Positions 25,262 through 35,245 of a stretch of 64,000 bases of DNA are shown in pieces. The notes under the pieces are model-generated. The model did not search any database. It saw nothing but the letters and a program-made list of their open reading frames with translations, and was not told where the DNA came from. This DNA is from Dyadobacter sp. SG02. GTDB lineage: Bacteria; Bacteroidota; Bacteroidia; Cytophagales; Spirosomataceae. Within the stretch, counting starts at the first letter, position 1. Each line of letters begins with the position of its first letter. The stretch covers positions 124,001 to 188,000 of the forward strand of contig NZ_FNYL01000001.1 of assembly GCF_900109045.1 (NCBI RefSeq). Direction: 5' to 3'. Position numbers and translations under genes: made by a program.

Positions 25262-28200
25262 CTATTTCACTAATGCAAACTTCTGGTACTTCACAGAGCC
25301 GTCGTGGTAAGTTACCGACACCACATACATGCCCGCCGCGAACTGCTTCACGTCGATCGTCCTGCCAGCAGCCCCTTTGTAAACCACCACGCCCGCTTTG
25401 CTCGTTACGGTGATCGATTTCACAGTGCTGTGATCGGTATCGACCGTCAGCACGTCCTTCACAGGATTAGGGTATAGCGCCAGAAGCAATCCGCCCTCAA
25501 AGCTTGCCGAACGGATGCCGCTGTATGTGAACGACAAGTCCTTATCGATCATTTTGAGGCGGTAGAAGTTATCTCCGTCCATCGGACGATTGTCCTTGAA
25601 CGAATAGTTTTCCAAGACAGCGCTTTCACCTTGCGACTGAACTGTGCCAATGCGGTCCCACTTCTTGCCATTCGTGCTGCGCTCGATCTCGAACCGGTCA
25701 CTGTTCGTTTCAGCGGCTGTTTGCCAGTAAAGCAATGCCGTTTTACCTTCTTCTTTTACATTGAAACTGATGAGCGTCACCGGCAGCGGATCGCCCCAGT
25801 TGATCTTGTAAGTAGAAGGCGGCGATACTTCACCCGATTCGTCCTGGAATGCATATTCAAATTGTACACTCGAATAACCGGTGCCTGTCAGCTTGATGAC
25901 GAGCAATGCGGGGTCGTAGTTGTCGACGATCTGGCCTGTTTTAACCAAAACACCATTGTACCACAGCTCACCGTGATCAGGCAATGTCGTAATGATCACC
26001 GTCTTATCTTTGCCACCACCATGTAGCGGGCCGTCCTCAGGGTCGTTACCGGTAAGCTGGTTAGGCGAGCTGGTACCGGTGCCCGTGCTGGTGTGGCTGC
26101 CGTTCAGCGCTATTTCCGTGCCAGGTTGCGGCTGGTCGATCTTGTAATCTTTCGGGTCGCTCGATGGCGGTTGTTGTACCCCGAAATTGGCGTTGGTCAC
26201 ATTGCTGTTTCCGACAAACACTCCGTTCAGGATTCCGTTCACGTCGTCGTCGCTGCCCGGTCCTGAGCCCAGATTCTCGCCGGTGCTGATCCAGCCTGCC
26301 GGCAGACCTGGCGTTTCCGAACCGGCCGGGTTCTGGTGTAGCACAATGCTGTATTCACCCGGGTTGGTTGGTCCGAAATCATACGAGCCATTCGATGCCA
26401 CAGGAACAGTTTTCACGATGTTACCGAGTGAATCGATGAGCGACACGTACAGGCCGGTCGGTACCGGAACCGCCGAAGTGCTGTTCACCGTAATATCGGT
26501 CATAGAATTGCCATCGTGGAACACATTACCACTCAAATTTACCGGCGGCAAACACAGCTCGGCCGATTTCACAGTTACCGGAACCGACCGCGTAAGCTGA
26601 CAATGCGAAACATTATCGGTAATGGTCACGCTGTAAGTGCGGCTCACGCCGGTAGTAACAGTCGGGTTGGCGATAAATGCATTCGAAAGGCCTGTCGACG
26701 GGCTCCATACGTATTGATAGCTGCCACCGGAAGTCACATTCAATGGCAATGCGGTAGTGGTACCGTCACAGATATCAAGTGGCGTTGCCGTCGCGGCGAT
26801 GGTATTCGGTTTTACAACTACCACCACTTCTTTGAAATTGCTGCAACCTGTCGTAAGGTTGGTTTGTGTCAAACGGTAAGTCGTGTTTCCTGCCGCTACC
26901 ACATTGGTAGTCGTTTCGGTAGGATTTTCGACACCCGCCGACGGGCTCCACTGCCAGGTAGTGTTGGCCGCAGGCGCGCCCACGAGGCTCAATACCGTGC
27001 TTCCGCCTTCACAAATGGTGGTATTACCTGCGATATTGAATGCAGCCGGAGAGTTCACGGTCACAATCACCTGATCGTTGCGGGTACAGCCTGCGAGGGT
27101 TACGGCTACGGTGTAAGTTGTGGTAACCGTAGGCTTTACGATCGGTTGCGCCACAGTCGACGAACCGACGATACCAACGCCCGACCATGCATAGGTCGCG
27201 CCGTCCAATGCAGGAGTGCCTATTTGTGTTGATTCACCGGAGCATATCGATGCATCGCTGCCCGCACCCGCTGTCGGGATCACGTCGAGTTCGTCGGTGT
27301 AAATACATCCGCTGGCAAGAGTTACCGTTACCGAATAGGTTGTGCGTACGCTCACATTTGCCGTTGGGTTAGCGGCGGTAGCGCTGCTCAAACCAGCCGC
27401 AGGCGACCAGAGGTAAGTTGCTCCGGCAGGCGCGGCAGGATTTCCCGATGCCCCGAAACCGATGGCCACAGCTCCCGCCGTACATTGAACCACGTCGGCC
27501 AATGGCGGCTTGGGAATCTCGTTCACCGTTACGGTTACCTGGTCGATCATCGGCGCCGAGCAGCCCGGATAACTGATTTGCAGCGTGTAGGTCGTGGTAG
27601 TAGTTGGGGTAGCTACGGGGTTCGAGCAATTATAGCAGCTCAGTCCCACGCCCGTCCAGGTGTAGGTTGCGGTCGCTTCCGGCGCACGGCCAAGCTGTAC
27701 TTCTTCTCCTTCGCAAATGGTCACCGCGCTTCCGGTGTATTCGCCCGGAGTCAATGTATTATTCAAAGTAACCTCGTCGGTAGCCGAGCAGCCCGATACC
27801 GGATCTGTTACGGTTAAAGAGAAGGTCTGGCTGCTGGTAGAAGCATATTCCACCTGTGGCTGGGGCGACGACGCATTGGTGCCGTTCGTCCACGCCGCGC
27901 CTGCCGGCTCCCAAGCGTAAATCCAGTTCACACCGGCGGGTTTAGGACTACCCAAAGTGACAGTGGAACCATTACAAACCGTGCGGTCGAAGCCCGCCGC
28001 GGCGATAACTTGTGCCACAGCTACTTTTACGGTGTCGATGGTTTTACAACCCGAAGCAGTTTCGAGGATTTCAACCACATATTCCTGATCGGCTATCAAT
28101 GTAGCCTGCGGATTGTTGATCGAAGCGCTGCTCAGGCCTGTCGACGGTGTCCAGGTGTAGGCAAAACCTGCTCCCAGTGCGGTACCCACTGACATTGGGC

Positions 28201-31200
28201 TATTGTAGCAAATGGTCTTGTTTGGAATATCGATGTTCGGTTTCGACCATCCCGCAGGGTTGATATCAATCGACTCCGAGCAGGTTCTGGTAGCGTCGTA
28301 CTTGTTGGTGATTGTCAAAGTAATCGTCGCCGGGCTGCTCGTCAATACTTTTACCTCCCTCGCAGTCGGGTTATCGACCAGGTTGGCAGGGCTCCAACGG
28401 TAATTCCAGTCGGTGGTATTGATGTTCTTCGGAGCCAGGCGCAGCTGTTCGCCGCCGAAGTTTTTAGGGCATCCCTGGGAAGAGATCGTTTCGATTTCCA
28501 CATCGCAATTACCACCGCAAACGATAATATCCACATCCGAAGAGCAGGAAACGCCATTCAACGTAACGGTACGACGGAATTTAGTCGTGCCCACATTACT
28601 TTTCAGGTAAGCATCTTCTCCCCCGTTGCGGGTGTTGAGCACTACTCCGTTACCACTCACCACGCTCCACGTGTACACGGCCTGCGGGCAGTTCGGGAAG
28701 CCTTCGTGCGTCACCCAGCGCGGGCCGCATTCAGTATCGCCGCTGTCGGATGTTTCCGAATTCAAAACAGAAACCTTCACCTCGTCCACGAAGCTGCAAC
28801 CGCTCTTGATAGCCGTTACGGTATAAGTAATCGAACAGGGATCGATACCTGATGAGCCTGCGGTAAACGTAGGCCGTGCGATATCCGGATCGTTCAAAAA
28901 CTGGCCGGAAGTCCAGGTGTACGCGTAAGTAGCATCATTGATATTACCCAGCAGGACATTGGAGTTAATACAAATCGTGCGGTCGGCACCGGCGTAATTC
29001 GCAATGCCGCCCGGCGCCGCCACGGGCGTCACCGTAATATCATCTGTTGTAAAACAGGTGGAGCCGTCTTTCCTTGTAGTTGTTACGGTAAGTCGGTATA
29101 CGGTCGCAGCTGTGGGGTTTGCAATGGGCTGTGCACAACTGGTACAGCTCAGCGTTCCGATCGCGCTTCCGGAAATACGTGTCCAGGCATATTGTACCGA
29201 AGCACTGGCAATGGGAGCCGAACCGATCTGAACCCCGCCGCTTCCCGCGCAGAATGAGGCGTTCGCGCCTGCATTAGCTACTGCCGGAACGATCGTTACC
29301 TGGTCTGTATCCACACAGCCATTCGCATCGGTTACTTTCAAAGTGTAAGTAGTAGAAACGGTTACCGCAGCCGTGGTATAGTTAGCAGCGCTCCCTACGA
29401 GCGTTCCGCCATTGGAACTGCCCTGATACCACTGATAGGTAAATGAAGGCGTACCGCCGGTGGCTGAGCCGTTAAGGGCAACTGTGTTAGCACCCGCGCC
29501 GCAAACATACCATTGCGGGCCGTCAGCATTGGCCGAAGGCGCCGCATTGGGACCAACAGTAACGGTCGCGACAGCGGATTCGCCAACGGTCTGAAACGTA
29601 CAGAATGTGGTGCGGGCACGGATCAGGCGTTTGTAATACAATGTTTCATTCGATGAAAGCGGTTGCAGGTCTTTAAAAACCTCGCCTTCAATATCCGTCC
29701 AGGGGCCAGTCGGGCTGGTGGCTTTCTGCCATTGGTAGCCTATTGTGGTTGTAAAGTTGGCTGGCGCGGTGATACCTACCGCATTACCCGTAATGATGTC
29801 AGGAATACCGAGGTTACAGGCAGTTTGCGTTAAAGGAGCAATGCCGGAGGTATTGACGGCAAAGTCATCCGGAAGAGGATCTTTCGTTAGCTTGAGGGCA
29901 AATCCGCTGTAAGCGTCATTCGCATTGCCCGCAGTCTGTTTCGAAATCAGATTTTGCGTACAATCACTCGGGTCAAAATCCGCAGTTGCCTGGAAAAAAC
30001 CACCGACGAGGACTTCTCCCGGATGTTTCGCAGTCACCCATCCAATGGTTTCACTTCCGGTCCCTCCCACGCTTTTAGCCCAGATCGCCTGGCCGTTAGG
30101 ATCGAATTCGGCGACCAGGATATCCGCAAGGCCTTTGGGAGTTAATGAGAAACTGCCAACTGTGATCTCAGTGCTGAAAGGCCCGCTGACATAGACATGG
30201 TCGTCGGGTCCTACATCGACGTAATTCAGCGTGCGCCCTACTTTCACGCCCCACTGCCTTACCCCGGCACTGTTAAGCTTCACCAATGTCACATCTGCGA
30301 GTACGCTTGAACCGCTACCCATATACATATTTCCCTGGCTGTCAAGGCTAAGGCTTCTATACCAATCGCTATCTGCATCTAAATGAGACCACTGCGTTAC
30401 TCCCGCCGTGTTCAATTTGAGGACATATCCTCCTACACCCAGTGCAGCCATACCGGTAGTTCCGCCATCCGACGGACCTGAAACATAGATATTTCCCGCT
30501 GCATCGATATCGAGTCCCCAGGCCATATCATCGCCTGCTCCGCCCAAACGCCTTACCCATTGATACACACCGGCTGCACTCAGCTTGGCGACAAATGCAT
30601 CGTTTCCGCCTGCGGAGGTCACTGAAAGTCCTCCGAATGTTGCAGGTCCGCCCACATTAATAAATCCGGTAACGATCACATTGCCGGTTGGATCGGTTTT
30701 AACATTAAAGGAGTACTCCGTCCCGGGCCCGCCCATGCGTTGTGCCCACACATAATTTCCGTTGGTATCCAGTTTAAGGATATATCCGTCCGGCGAGCCT
30801 GCATTGGTAGCCAGGTTGTTGACTGCCGCGCCCGGGTTCATATCCACAGTACCGGTGATATAGCCAGTCGTAAATACATTACCGGATGGATCGACAAAGA
30901 TTCCGTGGCCGGTATCGGTACTGGTTGAGCCAAACTTCTTTCCCCAGATGTAATTGCCAAACCGGTCTAGTTTCACCACGAATGCATCCCAGCCCCCGGC
31001 GGAGGTAACATTTGCAGTCGCGGTGCCGGGGTTAAGATCGATCGTACCGATAAAATCACCGGTAATGTAGACGTTCTTGCTGATATCCGTATCGATAGCA
31101 TACACACGGGCCTCGCCGGCAACCGTCGTTTCGATAAATCCTTTAGCCCATTGCAGGCCGATGTCCTGCGCACGGGCCGTCGCTACACTGAGCAGCAAAA

Positions 31201-31240
31201 GCCCCATGGCCAGAATTCTGGTAAGTACTGATTTAGTCAT
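25262..31240 (-). CDS. giant T9SS-exported protein: SBBP beta-propeller, Ig/PKD-like repeats, sorting domain
   Basis: About 1992 residues. The signal peptide ends ATARAQ. Residues about 25-430 form a propeller of roughly seven SBBP-type blades (unit GGxDAFVVKLDxxGNYIW ... GNVFTTGY). Residues about 470-1550 are serial Ig/PKD-like domains with the recurring phrase YTWSPxxGLSxxxxxNP and paired Cys. An SdrD-B-like module (LSGNVFHDGNS) follows near 1570-1690, then a cadherin-like stretch. A roughly 95-residue module (LPVTLISFNVKEEGKTALLYW) comes next, and finally a type A sorting domain (LYPNPVKDVL, AAGMYVVSV). Such proteins are cleaved and anchored on the surface, often for adhesion or gliding. 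The ATG at 31240 is preferred over an upstream in-frame codon at 31264. Confidence 0.88.
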   Translation of the reverse strand: MTKSVLTRILAMGLLLLSVATARAQDIGLQWAKGFIETTVAGEARVYAIDTDISKNVYITGDFIGTIDLNPGTATANVTSAGGWDAFVVKLDRFGNYIWGKKFGSTSTDTGHGIFVDPSGNVFTTGYITGTVDMNPGAAVNNLATNAGSPDGYILKLDTNGNYVWAQRMGGPGTEYSFNVKTDPTGNVIVTGFINVGGPATFGGLSVTSAGGNDAFVAKLSAAGVYQWVRRLGGAGDDMAWGLDIDAAGNIYVSGPSDGGTTGMAALGVGGYVLKLNTAGVTQWSHLDADSDWYRSLSLDSQGNMYMGSGSSVLADVTLVKLNSAGVRQWGVKVGRTLNYVDVGPDDHVYVSGPFSTEITVGSFSLTPKGLADILVAEFDPNGQAIWAKSVGGTGSETIGWVTAKHPGEVLVGGFFQATADFDPSDCTQNLISKQTAGNANDAYSGFALKLTKDPLPDDFAVNTSGIAPLTQTACNLGIPDIITGNAVGITAPANFTTTIGYQWQKATSPTGPWTDIEGEVFKDLQPLSSNETLYYKRLIRARTTFCTFQTVGESAVATVTVGPNAAPSANADGPQWYVCGAGANTVALNGSATGGTPSFTYQWYQGSSNGGTLVGSAANYTTAAVTVSTTYTLKVTDANGCVDTDQVTIVPAVANAGANASFCAGSGGVQIGSAPIASASVQYAWTRISGSAIGTLSCTSCAQPIANPTAATVYRLTVTTTRKDGSTCFTTDDITVTPVAAPGGIANYAGADRTICINSNVLLGNINDATYAYTWTSGQFLNDPDIARPTFTAGSSGIDPCSITYTVTAIKSGCSFVDEVKVSVLNSETSDSGDTECGPRWVTHEGFPNCPQAVYTWSVVSGNGVVLNTRNGGEDAYLKSNVGTTKFRRTVTLNGVSCSSDVDIIVCGGNCDVEIETISSQGCPKNFGGEQLRLAPKNINTTDWNYRWSPANLVDNPTAREVKVLTSSPATITLTITNKYDATRTCSESIDINPAGWSKPNIDIPNKTICYNSPMSVGTALGAGFAYTWTPSTGLSSASINNPQATLIADQEYVVEILETASGCKTIDTVKVAVAQVIAAAGFDRTVCNGSTVTLGSPKPAGVNWIYAWEPAGAAWTNGTNASSPQPQVEYASTSSQTFSLTVTDPVSGCSATDEVTLNNTLTPGEYTGSAVTICEGEEVQLGRAPEATATYTWTGVGLSCYNCSNPVATPTTTTTYTLQISYPGCSAPMIDQVTVTVNEIPKPPLADVVQCTAGAVAIGFGASGNPAAPAGATYLWSPAAGLSSATAANPTANVSVRTTYSVTVTLASGCIYTDELDVIPTAGAGSDASICSGESTQIGTPALDGATYAWSGVGIVGSSTVAQPIVKPTVTTTYTVAVTLAGCTRNDQVIVTVNSPAAFNIAGNTTICEGGSTVLSLVGAPAANTTWQWSPSAGVENPTETTTNVVAAGNTTYRLTQTNLTTGCSNFKEVVVVVKPNTIAATATPLDICDGTTTALPLNVTSGGSYQYVWSPSTGLSNAFIANPTVTTGVSRTYSVTITDNVSHCQLTRSVPVTVKSAELCLPPVNLSGNVFHDGNSMTDITVNSTSAVPVPTGLYVSLIDSLGNIVKTVPVASNGSYDFGPTNPGEYSIVLHQNPAGSETPGLPAGWISTGENLGSGPGSDDDVNGILNGVFVGNSNVTNANFGVQQPPSSDPKDYKIDQPQPGTEIALNGSHTSTGTGTSSPNQLTGNDPEDGPLHGGGKDKTVIITTLPDHGELWYNGVLVKTGQIVDNYDPALLVIKLTGTGYSSVQFEYAFQDESGEVSPPSTYKINWGDPLPVTLISFNVKEEGKTALLYWQTAAETNSDRFEIERSTNGKKWDRIGTVQSQGESAVLENYSFKDNRPMDGDNFYRLKMIDKDLSFTYSGIRSASFEGGLLLALYPNPVKDVLTVDTDHSTVKSITVTSKAGVVVYKGAAGRTIDVKQFAAGMYVVSVTYHDGSVKYQKFALVK

Positions 31241-31740
31241 TGAATATAGGTTTAAGTGAAACAAAGTACAGGAGGATCTGGCTGCCTGGGTGGAGCTCGT
31301 AGCTTTGCGGAAATGGGTCAGCCGTGTTCAACAAACTATGTAGAGAGAGTTTATGATGTATTTCGGCTGAAAGATAGAAGTAGTGCAAAAAAGTGCTTAT
31401 AGAGGTGCGGGATGGTTAACCTAGAAATATATCTACAAATAAATTGCATTGAAAAAAGTGGAATTCTCGCTATATGCCCGCATGCGAACGTACACGCATG
31501 TGTATATACGCAAGATTAGCTAAATGTCCGGATCGGGGGGCCTGTCTCCCGGATAAGCGGCGCAGGGCACGATGCCGGCTATGGCCTTCGCAACGGGCAT
31601 ACCGAAGCATTGCTACGGCAACTGAATTACCCGCTTCCTCTTGCGTATTAGTTTGTCAATATTCAGCTACAAAAATATTTCTGTCCAATGATCAAAGTGA
31701 ATCAATTAATTGATTGGCATTGGCGTAATTCCAAACAAAA

Positions 31741-31767
31741 AAGCCCCTGGCAAAATGCCAGGAGCTT
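31741..31767. terminator. free-standing bidirectional terminator hairpin
   Basis: CCTGGCA (31746-31752) and TGCCAGG (31756-31762) pair around an AAA loop; AGC/GCT extends the stem beyond one mismatch. It is flanked by an A-run on the left and TTTT on the right, so it can act on both strands. No assigned gene ends next to it, which points to an undetected small RNA, small gene or gene remnant nearby. Confidence 0.8.
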
Positions 31768-31919
31768 TTCAATTTTTAAGCACCCATTTTACTTATAAAA
31801 GTTATCGTTTTCCAGTACAAGCCCGGATCGTTGTTTTCTCAGATAAAAATTGCGTTTTTCGAGCTTAAATCCAAATCAAACAACATATTCAATGGCCGGG
31901 AGTACCTGGAAGCAGGAAG

Positions 31920-32069
31920 TTACCTGTTTAATTCCTTTAAAATCAAACCGGGCAAGGCCGGGTTACCGGCTATGTTTGTAAATGAAGTATAATCGTAGTT
32001 TATATGAAACTGAGCAAGGCGTCCATTTCTCCCCCCTTTCAATGCAATTTCGGTATGTCTTTTTATCAT
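31920..32069 (-). CDS. possible 49-residue small protein or gene remnant
   Basis: From ATG at 32069 the minus strand encodes MIKRHTEIALKGG through LPGLILKELNR and then TAA. An in-frame stop lies just upstream. The residue mix (hydrophobic core, charged ends) is protein-like. It is followed in another frame by a 28-codon coding-like stretch and then the terminator at 31767-31741, as expected for a frameshifted short gene or a real small ORF. I do not recognise it. Confidence 0.25.
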   Translation of the reverse strand: MIKRHTEIALKGGRNGRLAQFHINYDYTSFTNIAGNPALPGLILKELNR

Positions 32070-32239
32070 GGCCAATAGCTTCTTTTATCCTTTCACAATG
32101 CGTTCATTCCTTAACGGGTTTAAAGTAATCTTAAATAGCTGTCGAACTAAAATAATTTCGCCGAATTATGCATTTATTTCGACCAATACCTATATTATTG
32201 CAGACGAATGAAATTTAGTACAGTAGTTAAGGTCAGAGT

Positions 32240-33034
32240 ATGTTGTCTCCCGGCAGGTTGCGGTGTATAATAGTAGACGATGAGGCTGATGCACGCCGAT
32301 TGATTGAAAAATATGTGCAGAAAGTTCCCTTTCTCGAACTGGCCGGTGTTGCCGAGACCGCTACCGATGCCCTCTTCCTGATCAGGGATTTGAAGCCCGA
32401 TATCGTGTTTCTGGACATTGAAATGCCTGAAATGACGGGATTTGAACTGTTAAAGCTCCTTCCTGCAACCCGCCCGGCCATGATCATGATCACAGCCGAT
32501 CCTTCCTACGCGCTGGAAGGTTACGAGCACGAGCTCACGGACTACCTCCTCAAACCCGTCTCATTCGAAAGGTTCTTAAAGGCCGTCAACAAGGTCGACG
32601 GCATACGTTTTCAGAAACATTCGCCGGGTATTTCCAAGCCGCTGGTGGAAATCGTTTCATCGACGAAAAAACCGCAGGAACAAGCGCCGGATACGGAATT
32701 TTCCGGTGCCGGAAATGACTTTCTATTATTAAAAGAAAATAAAAAACTCATTAAAGTAGCACCCAGTGAAATACACTTCATTGAAGGCATGCGCGATTAC
32801 CTGAAATTATATTGGTCGGACCGTGTTGCGGTTATTCATATGACGATGGCGAAAATCGAAGAAGCATTGCCTTCTGCACAGTTTCTGAGGGTAAACCGCT
32901 CTTATATCGTCAATAAAAAAGTGATACGGGAAATTGAAGGAAATGAGATTACCACGAACAGCGGGCGTAAAATCCCGATCGGGGTAACTTATCGTGCCAA
33001 TGTACTCGCCGCATTACAGAAGAACAGAATCTGA
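32240..33034 (+). CDS. LytTR-type response regulator
   Basis: A 264-residue regulator. The receiver (D13/D14 acidic pair, phospho-acceptor D59 in FLDIEMPEMTG, KPVSF) is joined by a roughly 30-residue polar linker (KKPQEQAPDTEFSGAG) to a LytTR domain (about 160-262) with the EIHFIEGMRDYLKLYW strand and the FLRVNRSYIVNKKVIREIEG recognition part. The kinase gene starts 6 bp after its stop. This regulator-first order is the reverse of that in the minus-strand pairs, where the kinase gene is transcribed first. Confidence 0.93.
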   Translation: MLSPGRLRCIIVDDEADARRLIEKYVQKVPFLELAGVAETATDALFLIRDLKPDIVFLDIEMPEMTGFELLKLLPATRPAMIMITADPSYALEGYEHELTDYLLKPVSFERFLKAVNKVDGIRFQKHSPGISKPLVEIVSSTKKPQEQAPDTEFSGAGNDFLLLKENKKLIKVAPSEIHFIEGMRDYLKLYWSDRVAVIHMTMAKIEEALPSAQFLRVNRSYIVNKKVIREIEGNEITTNSGRKIPIGVTYRANVLAALQKNRI

Positions 33035-33040
33035 CAGGTT

Positions 33041-34261
33041 ATGGGTTTCTATCCTATTCCATCTGAAAAAAGGGCAAAAATAACCAGGATTATTTATCAT
33101 TTACTGGCCTGGATAGCGCTCTGGTGCGTAGCACGTTATTACAGCATTCCAGCCCTTACGAAGGATAACCTGCCCGTCATTTGGCATGCTTCCGCGGCGG
33201 TGTTTCTCCAATCTGTATTGGTTTTCTATGTACTTGGATATGGGGTCTTTCCCCGTTTTTTATATACCCGAAAAATAATCCCGCTCATTATTAGTCTGGT
33301 TATCATGTTCCTTCTGGTACATATCACAAATTATTGTGAATTCCGGTACCTGGCGTCGATCACAAACGGGGCGAGAGATAACCCCGGCTACGTGACCAAA
33401 TTATGGGATTTTTTCAAGGAGCGCAGTAAATGGACCAGCTGTTTCACGGACTTCGATATCGCCTACACCGACTACGCGTGGAGCCTGTACTACATCACTC
33501 CCCTTCTGGCTATCAAGGTAATGCGCGACATTATTAATTCGCGGACCAAAAATATGCAGTTGGAAATGGAACGACTCCAACTCGAAAAAGTAAACCTGAA
33601 CCTGCAAACCCAAAGTTTACAATTACAAAAAAATAACCTGAACCTCGAACTCAGTTTTCTTAAATCGCAGATCAATCCGCATTTCCTTTTCAATACCCTA
33701 AATGCGATCTATACCAAAACGGTGGATGTCGACGAACAGGCAGCCGATCTCGTCCTTAAATTGTCCGACCTGATGCGGTACAGCCTTTATGAATCGAGCA
33801 AGGAAATTGTAATATTGGCCCGGGAAATCAGCTACATTGAAAATTACCTTGACCTGGAACGCGCCCGCTTTTCCGACAAAGTAACGATCGATTACCAATT
33901 GACAGGCAACCCGGAGGAATATCTTATTGCCCCCCTTCTGCTGGTTTCGTTCGTCGAAAATGCATTCAAGCATGGCACCGCCAAAAGCAAATATGCGTCT
34001 TATGTAAACCTTTCTATTGTACTGGATCAAAACACATTGTATTTTAAAATAAAGAACAACATCCCCCAGCACACGCGACAGAACCCGAGGCCCCGGGAAG
34101 AGCGGGTGGGCGGCTTTGGATTGAGCAATACCTCGAAGCGCCTCCAACTACTTTACCCCGATAAACACCGGCTGTCGGTGCAGCAGACCGAATCCGAGTT
34201 CAGCGTCGACCTCGAACTGGAACTGGACGCGGCGAATGTGGTCCAGTATTTCAGCTCCTGA
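33041..34261 (+). CDS. LytS-type sensor histidine kinase
   Basis: A 406-residue protein with four membrane spans in the first 175 residues and a Gln/Leu/Asn-rich coiled coil (repeated LQLEKVNLNLQTQSLQLQ units). The phosphotransfer motif FLKSQINPHFLFNTLNAIY follows, then a HATPase-like end (SFVENAFKHG, GFGLSNTSKRL). It is encoded 6 bp after its LytTR partner. The loop between spans 3 and 4 (about 50 residues) is the only sizeable extracytoplasmic part and could sense a small ligand. Confidence 0.9.
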   Translation: MGFYPIPSEKRAKITRIIYHLLAWIALWCVARYYSIPALTKDNLPVIWHASAAVFLQSVLVFYVLGYGVFPRFLYTRKIIPLIISLVIMFLLVHITNYCEFRYLASITNGARDNPGYVTKLWDFFKERSKWTSCFTDFDIAYTDYAWSLYYITPLLAIKVMRDIINSRTKNMQLEMERLQLEKVNLNLQTQSLQLQKNNLNLELSFLKSQINPHFLFNTLNAIYTKTVDVDEQAADLVLKLSDLMRYSLYESSKEIVILAREISYIENYLDLERARFSDKVTIDYQLTGNPEEYLIAPLLLVSFVENAFKHGTAKSKYASYVNLSIVLDQNTLYFKIKNNIPQHTRQNPRPREERVGGFGLSNTSKRLQLLYPDKHRLSVQQTESEFSVDLELELDAANVVQYFSS

Positions 34262-34606
34262 CATCCCCCGATTTCCCCCGTCCGTATATGCGCGAGCGTC
34301 AGGCTTGCGGGTGATTTGCATTACCAAACAGGTTACGTCTCAATTACTTGGACCACCAGCTGGAAGTGGTTAACAAATTGAGGAGCAAGAAGACAATTTT
34401 TGTCAAATTAATTTATTAGAAGTTATTTTACTTTTATTTTCAGAATTTCCTTTTGATATTGAAACACCCGTTTAAATGCGGTATAAAACTTACCCCTCAG
34501 CTATCCAAAGATTTTTGAAAAGAGCATCAAACAATGTTCATACTTACTCATTTATTCTCTGGACCTCCACAGCAAATTGAATTTCTTTTAATTTCAAAAT
34601 GTCCGG
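34262..34606. other. 345-bp intergenic region, nothing recognised
   Basis: The region is AT-rich in its right two thirds. I see no clear TAnnTTTG element, terminator stem or small ORF. It must contain the promoter of the NarL-type regulator at 34607. Confidence 0.5.
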
Positions 34607-35245
34607 ATGAAAAACATTTTAATTGTCGAAGATTATCAGATTATCAGACTTGCCACAAAAATACTCGTTCAGGATTTATACAGGGCCGCGGTAATTCACG
34701 AAGCCGCATCTTTTAATGCTGCCTTGTCGGAACTAGCCATGCAACCACAGGACCTTGTCATCCTGGATGTTCAGATTCCTGAGGGACAGGGATTTGAAAT
34801 GATCGGGGCAATGCGGGCCGTCCAGAAAAACGTTTCCATCCTGGTCTTTTCAGCCATCGAGGAGCGGATTTACGGTATCCATTACCTGCGCTCGGGCGCG
34901 AATGGTTTTGTTTCCAAAAACACGGCGACCGAAGAGCTCCGCGCGGCCATTTTGTCGGTCGCGGAAACGGGCAGGTATGTGAGCCCAAGGATCAAAGTCG
35001 AACTGCTCAACCAGCTCGACAAGCATAATTACCGGCCCGACAACCCGCTCCTTGACCTCTCCGCCCGTGAAATCACGATCATGGACATGCTGATCGACGG
35101 GTTCTGGATCAAGGAAATCGCATCGAAACTGGATTTGACCGAAAGCTCGGTAAGTACCTACAAAGCGCGGCTATTCGAAAAACTTCAGGTGGCCACGCTC
35201 ATCGAGATGTTCCAGAAGGTGCGGCATTACAAGGATATGGATTGA
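34607..35245 (+). CDS. NarL/FixJ-type (LuxR-family) response regulator, orphan
   Basis: A 212-residue regulator with a receiver (E8/D9, phospho-acceptor D54 in ILDVQIPEG, Ser and the SKN motif in place of the usual KP) and a C-terminal LuxR helix-turn-helix (about 148-205; LSAREITIMDMLIDGFWIKEIASKL, TESSVSTYKARLFEKL). No kinase gene lies beside it, so its partner is elsewhere or one of the nearby kinases. The 3' end overlaps the convergent HxlR gene by 19 bp. Confidence 0.92.
   Translation: MKNILIVEDYQIIRLATKILVQDLYRAAVIHEAASFNAALSELAMQPQDLVILDVQIPEGQGFEMIGAMRAVQKNVSILVFSAIEERIYGIHYLRSGANGFVSKNTATEELRAAILSVAETGRYVSPRIKVELLNQLDKHNYRPDNPLLDLSAREITIMDMLIDGFWIKEIASKLDLTESSVSTYKARLFEKLQVATLIEMFQKVRHYKDMD

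Larger units (their letters stand above)
31265..32239. other. 975-bp gene-poor intergenic region
   Basis: No ORF of convincing quality is seen. It holds a free-standing terminator (31741-31767), a 49-codon minus-strand reading frame (31920-32069) and a 28-codon coding-like tail on the minus strand (31792-31875, ending KLEKRN...ENDNFYK) whose stop lies about 20 bp before that terminator. The plus-strand frame at 31474-31713 is Arg/Cys-rich and probably not coding. The part nearest 32240 is AT-rich and must contain the promoter of the LytTR gene. Confidence 0.6.

Noticed and set aside
25262..31240. The serial Ig-like region as a CRISPR-like or satellite DNA array
   Set aside because: Repetition is at protein level (WSPxxGLS units of uneven length), and the DNA copies are diverged and irregularly spaced.
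31474..31713. 79-codon plus-strand frame ending just before the free-standing terminator
   Set aside because: Arg/Cys-rich composition without hydrophobic pattern, and no promoter or family resemblance. More likely non-coding.
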